A stretch of 5,260 nucleotides of DNA, taken from assembly GCA_030655795.1 (NCBI GenBank), contig JAUSPJ010000352.1, forward strand, positions 1 through 5,260, written 5' to 3'. Below the pieces are notes generated by a model, which searched no databases, was not told where the DNA came from, and saw only the letters and a list, made by a program, of their open reading frames with translations. This document shows, one piece after another, positions 1 through 5,260 of the stretch; position 1 is the first letter of the stretch, and each line of letters opens with the position of its first letter. The stretch is from Fidelibacterota bacterium. Its GTDB lineage: Bacteria; Fidelibacterota; UBA2242. The position numbers and the translations under genes are program-made.

Positions 1-1244
1 CCGGTCAAACCATACAGACGCGGTAAAACCAATACCAACGTTATCAGAAATATTTGACGGCTAACGGTTAATAACAGCGCCTGTTTGGCTTTGCCAATCG
101 CCTGAAACAGTGTCGATCCAACAATCTGAAAACCAAAAACCGGAAGCGCCACAATGAAAATCCGAACCGCTGGTATTCCCATGCGGATTATTCCGGGATC
201 ATTTGTAAAAACCGATATGATTGCTCCCGGAAATGAAAACAACACTATCGCTCCGACTGTTGAGACAATGGTAGTCGCTTTATTTGATAGGGCCAGGACC
301 CGTTTCGCTTTATCATAGCGCTTTGCGCCATAATTAAACCCGACAATCGGCTGCATCCCCTGGGCAATGCCGAACAAAGGCATAGAAACAAACATTAACA
401 TACGGTGCATTATTCCAAACAATGCAATGGAAAAATCCCCGCCGTAAACCCGTAACGTATTATTGATAACCACGACCAGCGCACTGGCGGAGAGCTGCCG
501 GATCAGAGACGGTGAACCCACGGCAACAATTTCCCGCATAATCAATCTGTTGAGACGAAGATTCCGCAAATGCACTGTTAAACTGCTTTTTCCCGAATAA
601 AAATAATAGACCAGGTACAGCGCCGTTACGACCTGGGAAATGACCGTCGCTGCGGCGGCCCCTTTGATGCCCCATTTAAATCCAAAAATAAAAATCGGGT
701 CAAGGATAATATTTAAAATCGCCGAAATCAGCATCGTCGTCATGGCAACTTTGGCGCGCCCTTCCGACCGGACGACATTATTGCTCGCCATGGAGAAGGA
801 AAAGAATACAGTACCCAGCAGAATAATCTGCGCGTAATCCCGGGCATATGGCAGAACCGTATCCGATGCACCAAATAGCGCAAGCAATACATCAATAAAA
901 ATATTGCCAAGCAGCGCCAGTGAAAATCCAAAGATTACAATGGAAAGCAGAACATTTCCGAATGTTGTGTTAGCCTTCTCATAATCTCCGGCGCCAAGGG
1001 CTCGCGAGATGACTGACGCTCCGCCAATTCCGATCATCATCGCAATCGCCATTACCAGCAACTGAATCGGAAATACAATAGTTATTCCGGCAATTGCCAT
1101 AGAACCAACACCGCGCCCAATGTAGATAGTATCGACGACATTATAGAGGGCCGTAACAAACATCGCCACCATTGCGGGCGTTGATAGATTTACGAGTAAG
1201 CGACCGACTCTTTCGTCGGCCAGGATATGATTATTATTGTTCAA
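1..1244 (-). CDS. MATE family multidrug efflux transporter, MepA-like (3' end cut by window edge)
   Basis: An open frame of 414 codons runs from TTG at 1244 to the left edge without a stop. MATE proteins are usually about 450 residues, so roughly the last 40 are missing. The product is an inner-membrane antiporter expected to export cationic drugs or dyes in exchange for Na+ or H+. Visible family features are the first helix with Pro23, Asn35 and Asp38 (LYNVVDTIYIGRGVG), the loop IGIGGASVISRALGAGD near residues 72-86, PIFIFGFKWGIKGAAAATVI at the end of the first half, and GIAQGMQPIVGFNYGAKRYD in the second half, which is typical of the MepA/DinF-like branch. About ten hydrophobic segments alternate with short polar loops. 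TTG is chosen as the start because an in-frame TGA lies four codons upstream and a GAAGGG ribosome binding site sits 5 nt before it; the first ATG would remove part of helix 1. Substrate is unknown. A palindromic operator and promoter lie just upstream. Confidence 0.93.
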   Translation of the reverse strand, partial: MNNNNHILADERVGRLLVNLSTPAMVAMFVTALYNVVDTIYIGRGVGSMAIAGITIVFPIQLLVMAIAMMIGIGGASVISRALGAGDYEKANTTFGNVLLSIVIFGFSLALLGNIFIDVLLALFGASDTVLPYARDYAQIILLGTVFFSFSMASNNVVRSEGRAKVAMTTMLISAILNIILDPIFIFGFKWGIKGAAAATVISQVVTALYLVYYFYSGKSSLTVHLRNLRLNRLIMREIVAVGSPSLIRQLSASALVVVINNTLRVYGGDFSIALFGIMHRMLMFVSMPLFGIAQGMQPIVGFNYGAKRYDKAKRVLALSNKATTIVSTVGAIVLFSFPGAIISVFTNDPGIIRMGIPAVRIFIVALPVFGFQIVGSTLFQAIGKAKQALLLTVSRQIFLITLVLVLPRLYGLT

Positions 1245-1249
1245 ATTAA

Positions 1250-1255
1250 CCCTTC
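1250..1255 (-). promoter_or_regulatory. Ribosome binding site deciding the TTG start of the MATE gene
   Basis: Read on the minus strand, GAAGGG is followed by TTAAT and then TTG. This is a good Shine-Dalgarno match at 5 nt spacing, and the frame is closed by TGA immediately upstream, so TTG at 1244 is the only start that keeps the full first helix. Confidence 0.7.
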
Positions 1256-1277
1256 ATTTTTTTAAGTGCTAGTTCCA

Positions 1278-1306
1278 AATATAGCGCATATTAGTTGCAC
1301 GTGCAA
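1278..1306 (-). promoter_or_regulatory. Candidate promoter of the MATE gene, overlapping the operator
   Basis: On the minus strand a -10-like TATATT (1278-1283) is separated by exactly 17 nt from TTGCAC (1301-1306), which can act as a -35 element although it matches TTGACA at only three of six positions. Transcription would begin near 1271, giving a leader of about 27 nt. The -35 element is inside the palindrome at 1287-1314, so a repressor bound there would block polymerase. FCB-group promoters often depart from the E. coli consensus, so the exact elements are uncertain. Confidence 0.45.
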
Positions 1307-1314
1307 CTAATATG
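1287..1314. promoter_or_regulatory. 28-bp perfect palindrome, probable MarR-type operator
   Basis: The core TTAGTTGCACGTGCAACTAA (1291-1310) is a perfect palindrome. It extends four more bases on each side (CATA and TATG) for 14-bp arms with no mismatch and no spacer. The TTGCA/TGCAA half-sites and the size are typical of operators for dimeric winged-helix repressors of the MarR family, which commonly control MATE and other efflux genes. It lies 43 bp upstream of the MATE start and overlaps the candidate -35 box. No repressor gene is in the window; it may lie beyond the left edge or elsewhere. Assignment to MarR rests on motif shape and context, not on a matched regulator. Confidence 0.7.
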
Positions 1315-1378
1315 AGAAAATTTACCAGTAATTGTTACACGATAGTAAATCAGCCAATAAAGTGAGTAAATTTTATTC

Positions 1379-1657
1379 TTGTTCCGGGGCTCCCCGCCCG
1401 GCGGCTGGCGTTCCTATCGTCTCCCGTTAAACAAGGAAATGCTCGAGCAAACCGATATGACCATCAGCGTCCCGGTGCCGAAGATGCATTTTGTCACCCG
1501 TTATACCGGCGCCATTAAGAATCACTGGGGAACGGTTCCCGATTCCATGCGCCTGCGCAACCATTTTTTCTTCAAACACGCTATTAATGAGATCATACGC
1601 CGCCTGAAATCTCAAATCACGGTCGTTGACAGCGAATGTGACTTCGAAGCCCTTTGA
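1379..1657 (+). pseudogene. Fragment of a DUF362-domain protein, missing both ends
   Basis: The plus-strand frame encodes 92 residues. Most of it resembles the central block of DUF362 proteins: MTISVPVPKMHFVTRYTGAI, then KNHWGTVPD, an arginine/histidine stretch (MRLRNHFFFKHAIN), a leucine-rich helix, and ITVVDS where the family has a conserved aspartate. The family block normally reads as (I/V)SVPVxKxH...TGxxKNxxGxxP. Family members run to about 300 residues or more. The N-terminal part is absent, with an in-frame TAA at 1367-1369, and the frame stops right after the VVD strand, where the rest of the domain should follow. The TTG at 1379 is therefore not a convincing start. The fragment is GC-rich (about 58% in its middle) and ends abruptly against AT-rich DNA on both sides. 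No reading of the flanks in other frames restores the gene. I infer a relic of an older gene or a fragment carried in by rearrangement. DUF362 function is poorly defined; some members carry ferredoxin-type domains, none of which is visible here. Confidence 0.65.
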
Positions 1658-1796
1658 ATATTTCAAAAAAAACTTTTAAAACTCATAAAATAATCAATCA
1701 TAAAGCAGCTTTATACTTTAGGTGTATGTGTTAGACCATTTATTATAAATATAGCGACATATTTCTCCGTTTTTATTATTAACTTCCTATATGATA
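1658..1796. other. AT-rich spacer without a gene
   Basis: This spacer lies between the DUF362 fragment and the end of the secreted-protein gene. It has an A8 run near 1666-1673 and one small palindrome, ATAAAGC-A-GCTTTAT at 1700-1714. The palindrome is followed on the minus strand by T-rich DNA but lacks the G+C-rich stem of a normal intrinsic terminator, so I do not call one. I see no coding sequence. Confidence 0.6.
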
Positions 1797-2771
1797 CTAT
1801 TTGACCGCCAAACATTTTTTCACACTACTAAAATTACCAGCATCAATACGATAGAGATATATTCCAGAACCTACATTTTTCGCATTCCATTCAACTGAAT
1901 AATATCCTACATTTTTATAATCATTTACCAGTGTTTCAACTAATCTCCCGCTAATATCATAGATAGATAATTTTACATGGGATGATTTTGGCAATTGATA
2001 AGATATTATTGTGGTTGGATTAAATGGATTGGGATAGTTCTGATATAAGTAAAGTATATTTGGTATTGTAACTTCATGTTTTTTTATTCCAGTAATGTGT
2101 TGTGATTCTTCAAGGCAAATATTATCAAACCAGGCTGTTCCTTCTTGAACATCCAATTGCAAGTTCGTAAGTTGATCCTCATCTTCTATAGCCGTTAGCG
2201 TTTCAGAACCCTTATATATTCCATTAATCCAGTAGCTAATTTTCACCTCGGATGATGAAGGTCTCTCATATTGAATTTTTATCAAATACCAAGATAATTT
2301 AGTATAATTACCAAGAGTCACTCCACCTCCTCCGCTTAATATAGTACCATCTCCTTTAAAACTTATGAAAGAACGAGATGGGTTACTCCAGTGTGTTCCT
2401 TTACGTAAAGCTATATCTGCTCTATCAGGATGACAGCCAGATAGGTTTTCATTTCCATTACGCACTGCTAATTCTATTTCATACGGAGGTGATATTACTA
2501 TAGGATGATAAGCTAGCGCGCCCCAGCAACCACCAATAGTACCGAAAAGGCGAAGTGATTTTTGGCCTTGATAGTTCACAGTATTATCTACATAGTTTTT
2601 TGAATTATCTGTTGCATTACCATCTGCTACCCAGGTAGTTGGCCAAGAACCAGTTGAATAAGATTCAAAATCATCAGTCCATTGGGCTTGCACATTTGAA
2701 AAAAATGATAATAATATAAACGTTAAAGAAAATAAAAATAATATTTTGATTGAAAACATTGAATTCTTCAT
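1797..2771 (-). CDS. Secreted protein with type IX secretion C-terminal sorting domain
   Basis: A complete 324-residue protein. Residues 1-29 form a Sec signal peptide: Lys-containing N-region, a long Leu/Phe core, and likely cleavage after NVQA. Residues about 30-225 are a beta-rich region that begins DDFESYSTGSWP, is rich in Trp, Tyr and Gly, and ends with GTAWFDNICLEE. This is the pattern of concanavalin A/LamG-like jelly rolls, but no catalytic motif is visible, so I call it only a possible carbohydrate- or surface-binding domain. Residues 239-324 are a Por/type IX sorting domain: YQNYPNPFNPTT, LSIYDISGRLVETLV, then GSGIYLYRIDAG and a basic KKCLAVK end. In this family the domain directs export across the outer membrane and is removed or used for surface attachment. 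AAGGAG lies 9 nt before the ATG. The gene stands alone between spacers. Its G+C (about 32-37% in sampled stretches) is far below rimO (about 52%), suggesting recent acquisition or relaxed selection. Substrate and role are unknown. Confidence 0.9.
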   Translation of the reverse strand: MKNSMFSIKILFLFSLTFILLSFFSNVQAQWTDDFESYSTGSWPTTWVADGNATDNSKNYVDNTVNYQGQKSLRLFGTIGGCWGALAYHPIVISPPYEIELAVRNGNENLSGCHPDRADIALRKGTHWSNPSRSFISFKGDGTILSGGGGVTLGNYTKLSWYLIKIQYERPSSSEVKISYWINGIYKGSETLTAIEDEDQLTNLQLDVQEGTAWFDNICLEESQHITGIKKHEVTIPNILYLYQNYPNPFNPTTIISYQLPKSSHVKLSIYDISGRLVETLVNDYKNVGYYSVEWNAKNVGSGIYLYRIDAGNFSSVKKCLAVK

Positions 2772-2779
2772 TATTGAAT

Positions 2780-2785
2780 ACTCCT
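2780..2785 (-). promoter_or_regulatory. Ribosome binding site of the secreted-protein gene
   Basis: AAGGAG on the minus strand lies 9 nt upstream of the ATG at 2771. It is a near-consensus Shine-Dalgarno and supports that start, which also gives a normal signal peptide. Confidence 0.75.
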
Positions 2786-2896
2786 TATTTTGGTTTTTAT
2801 TTTTTATGAAGTTTTTAATTAATTTAGGGGCTTCTAATATGTGAAATCATTTTATTGCAACATATGTTTAACCTGCACGGAATTGCCCTTGCGGGT

Positions 2897-2926
2897 TTTC
2901 TCCATAGATAAAAAACTTTCTCCATA
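2897..2926. repeat. Two direct copies of TTTCTCCATA at a 20-bp period
   Basis: TTTCTCCATA occurs at 2897-2906 and again at 2917-2926, each followed by an A-rich stretch with partial similarity. This could be a binding-site pair upstream of the secreted-protein gene (start 2771) or a small duplication in AT-rich DNA. Two copies are not enough to decide. Confidence 0.35.
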
Positions 2927-3012
2927 TACAAAATTCTGAACCCATTTTCCAGCTCTTTAATCATTTCCTCAGAGTATAATCATTAATTGTTTGTCAAATA
3001 TGATTAATCATC

Positions 3013-3141
3013 CTACGTTCCAATCAAGTCAATGTCGTCAATATCGCCGATTAAAACAGCTTTAAACCTGTCAGGTTTATAAGATTCTTTTCCCTCAGAT
3101 GAGATCAATCCCGTAAACCTGACATGTTTAAAGTTTGCCAA
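3013..3141 (-). other. Short open frame resembling the RimO C-terminal tail (possible duplicate relic)
   Basis: In the minus-strand frame shifted by one from rimO, a TTG at 3141 opens 42 codons ending in TAG at 3013-3015. The end of the peptide, AVLIGDIDDIDLIGT, resembles the last residues of the intact RimO just upstream (YKVKIDSVEGIDLVGKL), and the GLISSEGK segment loosely parallels GLVRVHSEE. It may be a decayed copy of the end of a RimO/TRAM-type gene. It may equally be chance, because part of it is translated from the REP-like palindrome (KPDRFK). A GAAGGG lies 10 nt before the TTG, within rimO, but I would not call it a gene. Confidence 0.25.
3060..3133. repeat. REP-like pair: 20-bp inverted repeat with 34-nt spacer at the rimO 3' end
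   Basis: The arm at 3060-3079 (CTTTAAACCTGTCAGGTTTA) and the reverse complement of 3114-3133 match at 19 of 20 positions. Each arm is itself a palindrome or near-palindrome of the form AAACCTG-N-CAGGTTT: perfect in the left arm, one mismatch in the right. In RNA the two arms would form a 20-bp stem with a 34-nt loop. The right arm contains the stop codon and last codon of rimO. The arrangement of two small palindromes in opposite orientation is that of REP/BIME elements in intergenic DNA. The structure could also end transcription or protect the 3' end of the ftsY-rimO message, but there is no U-run directly after it. Confidence 0.6.
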
Positions 3142-4417
3142 CTAAATCTATCCCTTCAACACTATCAATTTTCACCTTGTAAAACTTGCCAATTTCAAGC
3201 GCTTCTTCACTATGGACTCTTACAAGGCCATCAATTTCAGGTGCATCCCAAACGCTTCGACCAAAGTAATTATCATCAGCTTTACTTTCGACTAGTACTG
3301 TAATTTTTTGCCCGATTTTCGATTCGGCAAACTCCCGGGCGATTGTCCATTGCAGCTGCATAACTACATCTCTGCGTATTTCCTTTTCATCCGGTGAAAC
3401 ATTATCTGACAGTTCAGCCGCCTGTGTACCTTCTTCCTGAGAATAGGTAAATACACCCAGGCGTTCAAAACGAACCTCTTCAATAAAATCCAGCAGCGCG
3501 TGAAAATCCTCCGGACTTTCCGACGGAAAACCGACCATAACGGAGGTTCTCAGCGCAATCTCCGGAACATCCTTTCGCAATTGCAGCAGTTTCTGTTTGA
3601 TCCGCTCAATATCATCGCCCCGTTCCATCTGTTTCAGAATTCGGGGAGATGCGTGCTGAACCGGAATATCGAGATAGGGGCAGAGCTCGGGATATTTCCG
3701 GAAAAGGCGGTTGATACTGCCGTTCCAGAAATCGGGATTTGTGTAGAGCAGCCGGACCCAGGAAAACAGTTTCGCCGACAGCAATTCATCCAACAGTGTA
3801 TACAAATCAATTTTGGGCCCCAAGTCCGAGCCATAGCGCGTCAAATCCTGGGCAATCAGAATTAATTCCCTAACACCCTTATCCTTCAGATAGGACGCTT
3901 CTTCCATAAGGCTGTCAATTGATCGACTCTGTTGTTTACCACGAATTAGGGGAATGGAACAAAAACTGCATTGGTTATCGCACCCTTCGGCAATTTTCAG
4001 GTAGGCGGAATAACCGGGTGTCAGCAGCGACCGAATCCGCTCCACATCATCGCAATTTTCGGATGTGTTTAGGATACTTTTGACGATGCTGTCCGTGGCG
4101 TCAACACCAAATATTCCATCCACTTCCGGTATTTCAATACGCAGTTGCTCCGGATAGCGTTGGGACAGGCACCCGGTTACGATTATTTTTTTCCCGGGAT
4201 CAGTTTTTTTAAATTCAAGTGTTTCAAGAATCGTTTCCACCGATTCCTCACGGGCGGATTCGATAAATCCGCAGGTGTTTATGATAATCACATCGGCGTG
4301 TTCAGGCTCCGGCTCAAAATTCATCCGGTAAGATGTCAGGTATCCCTTTAATACCTCGGAGTCTACCGTGTTCTTGGGGCAACCGAGAGATATTATCGAA
4401 AATGTTTTTGGTTTCAT
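3128..4417 (-). CDS. rimO: Ribosomal protein S12 methylthiotransferase RimO
   Basis: A complete 429-residue radical SAM enzyme that adds a methylthio group to the beta-carbon of the conserved aspartate of ribosomal protein S12 in the cytoplasm. Order of domains: N-terminal UPF0004 domain with the three cysteines of the auxiliary [4Fe-4S] cluster (Cys13 in SLGCPKN, Cys49 in NTCGF, Cys83 in VTGCLSQRYPE). Next is the radical SAM core with Cys146, Cys150 and Cys153 in AEGCDNQCSFCSIPLIRG, which reads as RimO rather than the tRNA enzyme MiaB. A C-terminal TRAM domain follows, about 365-429, ending VKIDSVEGIDLVGKL. Length is normal for RimO (about 430-440), and all six cysteines are present. The ATG overlaps the ftsY stop as ATGA, with a weak GAGAG about 7 nt upstream, so translation is probably coupled to ftsY. 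The stop codon lies within the downstream inverted repeat. Base composition is typical of the housekeeping genes here. Confidence 0.97.
   Translation of the reverse strand: MKPKTFSIISLGCPKNTVDSEVLKGYLTSYRMNFEPEPEHADVIIINTCGFIESAREESVETILETLEFKKTDPGKKIIVTGCLSQRYPEQLRIEIPEVDGIFGVDATDSIVKSILNTSENCDDVERIRSLLTPGYSAYLKIAEGCDNQCSFCSIPLIRGKQQSRSIDSLMEEASYLKDKGVRELILIAQDLTRYGSDLGPKIDLYTLLDELLSAKLFSWVRLLYTNPDFWNGSINRLFRKYPELCPYLDIPVQHASPRILKQMERGDDIERIKQKLLQLRKDVPEIALRTSVMVGFPSESPEDFHALLDFIEEVRFERLGVFTYSQEEGTQAAELSDNVSPDEKEIRRDVVMQLQWTIAREFAESKIGQKITVLVESKADDNYFGRSVWDAPEIDGLVRVHSEEALEIGKFYKVKIDSVEGIDLVGKL
4414..4417 (-). promoter_or_regulatory. ATGA stop/start overlap coupling ftsY and rimO
   Basis: The rimO ATG and the ftsY TGA share two bases in ATGA on the minus strand. 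Such overlaps normally mean one transcript and re-initiation by the same ribosome, which fits the poor ribosome binding site of rimO. Confidence 0.8.
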
Positions 4418-5260
4418 TCCATTACTCTCAGGAGTGCTTCCACAAAATCAGTGGGATCAAACTCAACCAGGTCATCGATCTGTTCGCCAACCCCCAGGTA
4501 CCGGATCGGAATGGACAATTTATGATGAATTGCCAGAACAACGCCACCCTTGGCGGTCCCGTCCAGTTTACTCAGTATTATCCCGGTCACGCCCACCGCT
4601 TTCATGAATTCCCGGGCCTGGATAATTCCATTTTGCCCGGTATTGGCGTCCAGTACCAGCCAGATGTCATGAGGCGCATCGGGGATTTGCCTGGCAATGA
4701 CCCGTTTGATTTTCGCCAGTTCATCCATGAGATTGGATTTGGTGTGCAATCTTCCGGCGGTATCTATCATGACGATATCATGGCCTTTGACCAGCGCCGA
4801 TTTAATGGCGTCAAACGCCACCGACGAAGGATCTTTACCTTTCGGATTTCCTAAAAATTCTGCGCCGGATCGTTCAGCCCAGACCTTCAGCTGATCATAA
4901 GCTGCCGCCCGAAATGTATCCGCCGCAACCAGCATAACCTTTTTACCCTGAGTCTGAAACCGGTGCGCCAGTTTACCGATACTGGTGGTTTTTCCGGTTC
5001 CGTTCACACCGACAAACAATATCACCCTGGGTTTCGTCTCAGTCTCATCGATAGGAATTTCAGTATCAATCAGAGATTTAATTTCGGTTTTCAGGATCTC
5101 GGCCAGATTCGCCGATTCCCGTCGATCAACTTTCTTCAGGCGGTCGATCAGGATGTCGGTCAGGTCAACACCCAGATCTGAGGCAATCAGTGTATCCTCA
5201 ATTGAGGTCAGCAATGCATCATCGATTCGAAAGTATTTGCCCAGCAGCGGAATCCGGGCA
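4414..5260 (-). CDS. ftsY: Signal recognition particle receptor GTPase FtsY (5' end cut by window edge)
   Basis: 281 residues plus the stop are visible; the frame is open through the right edge, so the true start is outside. FtsY docks SRP-ribosome complexes at the inner membrane for co-translational insertion. The helical N domain is seen up to about residue 70 (LLTSIEDTLIASDLGVDLTD), followed by the G domain. Motifs, in visible-fragment numbering: P-loop GVNGTGKTT at 84-92, DTFRAAA at 114-120, DTAGR at 166-170, LDANTGQN near 203-210, SKLDGTAKGG from 230, and GVGEQIDDLVEFDPTDFVEAL near the C-terminus. SKLDG and DANTGQN vary slightly from the usual TKLDG and DATTGQN but keep the guanine-binding Lys and Asp. 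GVGEQxxDL and the lack of an M domain separate it from Ffh. The TTG at 5214 is internal, since coding continues upstream (LLGKYFRIDDA). Only a short N-terminus seems to be missing, unless an acidic A domain lies outside. Confidence 0.96.
   Translation of the reverse strand, partial: ARIPLLGKYFRIDDALLTSIEDTLIASDLGVDLTDILIDRLKKVDRRESANLAEILKTEIKSLIDTEIPIDETETKPRVILFVGVNGTGKTTSIGKLAHRFQTQGKKVMLVAADTFRAAAYDQLKVWAERSGAEFLGNPKGKDPSSVAFDAIKSALVKGHDIVMIDTAGRLHTKSNLMDELAKIKRVIARQIPDAPHDIWLVLDANTGQNGIIQAREFMKAVGVTGIILSKLDGTAKGGVVLAIHHKLSIPIRYLGVGEQIDDLVEFDPTDFVEALLRVME

Larger units (their letters stand above)
2772..3127. other. 356-bp intergenic region between rimO and the secreted-protein gene
   Basis: The left part (to about 3010) is AT-rich and must hold the promoter of the minus-strand secreted-protein gene, though I see no convincing -35/-10 pair. 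It contains two small palindromes, AACATATGTT (2859-2868) and ATGATTAATCAT (3000-3011), and a direct repeat near 2900. The right part (3013-3127) is richer in G+C and carries the REP-like inverted repeat and a RimO-tail-like short reading frame. No RNA gene is recognisable. Confidence 0.6.

Noticed and set aside
1427..1666. 79-codon minus-strand open frame opposite the DUF362 fragment
   Set aside because: It is the complement of a plus-strand sequence with clear family resemblance, and its own translation shows no domain pattern.
1700..1714. ATAAAGC-A-GCTTTAT palindrome as terminator of the secreted-protein gene
   Set aside because: The stem is A/T-dominated with a one-base centre and no proper T-run directly after it.
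2884..2900. Possible intrinsic terminator, GCCCTTGCGGG followed by TTTTC on the plus strand
   Set aside because: The stem is only three base pairs, the T-run is four, and no plus-strand gene ends here.
3000..3011. ATGATTAATCAT palindrome as an operator
   Set aside because: A 12-bp palindrome of mostly A and T in AT-rich DNA is expected by chance and has no promoter beside it.
3500..3865. 121-codon plus-strand open frame inside rimO
   Set aside because: It lies wholly antisense to the radical SAM and following core of an intact rimO and has no recognisable features.
4333..4854. 173-codon plus-strand open frame antisense to ftsY and rimO
   Set aside because: The opposite strand encodes conserved GTPase motifs; this frame is a by-product of codon bias.
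5212..5214. TTG as the start codon of ftsY
   Set aside because: The frame continues upstream to the window edge with plausible FtsY N-domain sequence, and starting here would delete part of that domain.
1..5260. CRISPR array, tRNA, rRNA, transposase or phage genes
   Set aside because: I looked through both strands and found no regularly spaced repeats, no cloverleaf with a conserved T-loop, and no mobile-element protein motifs.

Overview
The window suggests a bacterium of the Bacteroidota/FCB group, such as Ignavibacteria, Calditrichota, KSB1 or a related lineage. Two features point there. One is a secreted protein with a type IX secretion (Por) C-terminal sorting domain containing the YPNPFNP signature. 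The other is an ftsY-rimO gene pair in tandem, an order I recall from Bacteroidota. The lineage is an inference, and no rRNA marker is present. All intact genes are on the minus strand, so the window reads right to left.

Layout, right to left. At 5260-4414 is ftsY, the signal recognition particle receptor GTPase, with its N-terminus cut by the window edge. It overlaps rimO (4417-3128), the ribosomal protein S12 methylthiotransferase, through an ATGA stop/start junction. The rimO stop codon lies inside one arm of a near-perfect 20-bp inverted repeat (3060-3079 and 3114-3133) built from REP-like AAACCTGNCAGGTTT units. An AT-rich spacer follows, then a 324-residue secreted protein (2771-1797). 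This gene is clearly more AT-rich than its neighbours and looks like accessory or transferred material. After another AT-rich spacer comes a GC-rich plus-strand fragment (about 1379-1657) that reads as the middle of a DUF362 protein and lacks both ends, so it is a gene remnant. At the left, from 1244 to the window edge, is a MepA-like MATE multidrug efflux transporter starting at TTG. Upstream of it a 28-bp perfect palindrome of MarR-operator type overlaps a plausible promoter.

ftsY and rimO are conserved housekeeping genes (co-translational membrane targeting and ribosome modification) and are probably co-transcribed and translationally coupled. The MATE gene is probably a ligand-induced efflux gene under a MarR-type repressor whose gene is not in the window. 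The block between them (about 1245-3127) behaves as an accessory zone, with a gene remnant, a low-GC secreted protein and short palindromic repeats. I see no CRISPR array, tRNA, rRNA, transposase or integrase, and no clear evidence of a wholly new system. The items most worth checking are the operator-promoter arrangement, the DUF362 remnant, and the inverted repeat with a RimO-tail-like peptide next to rimO.
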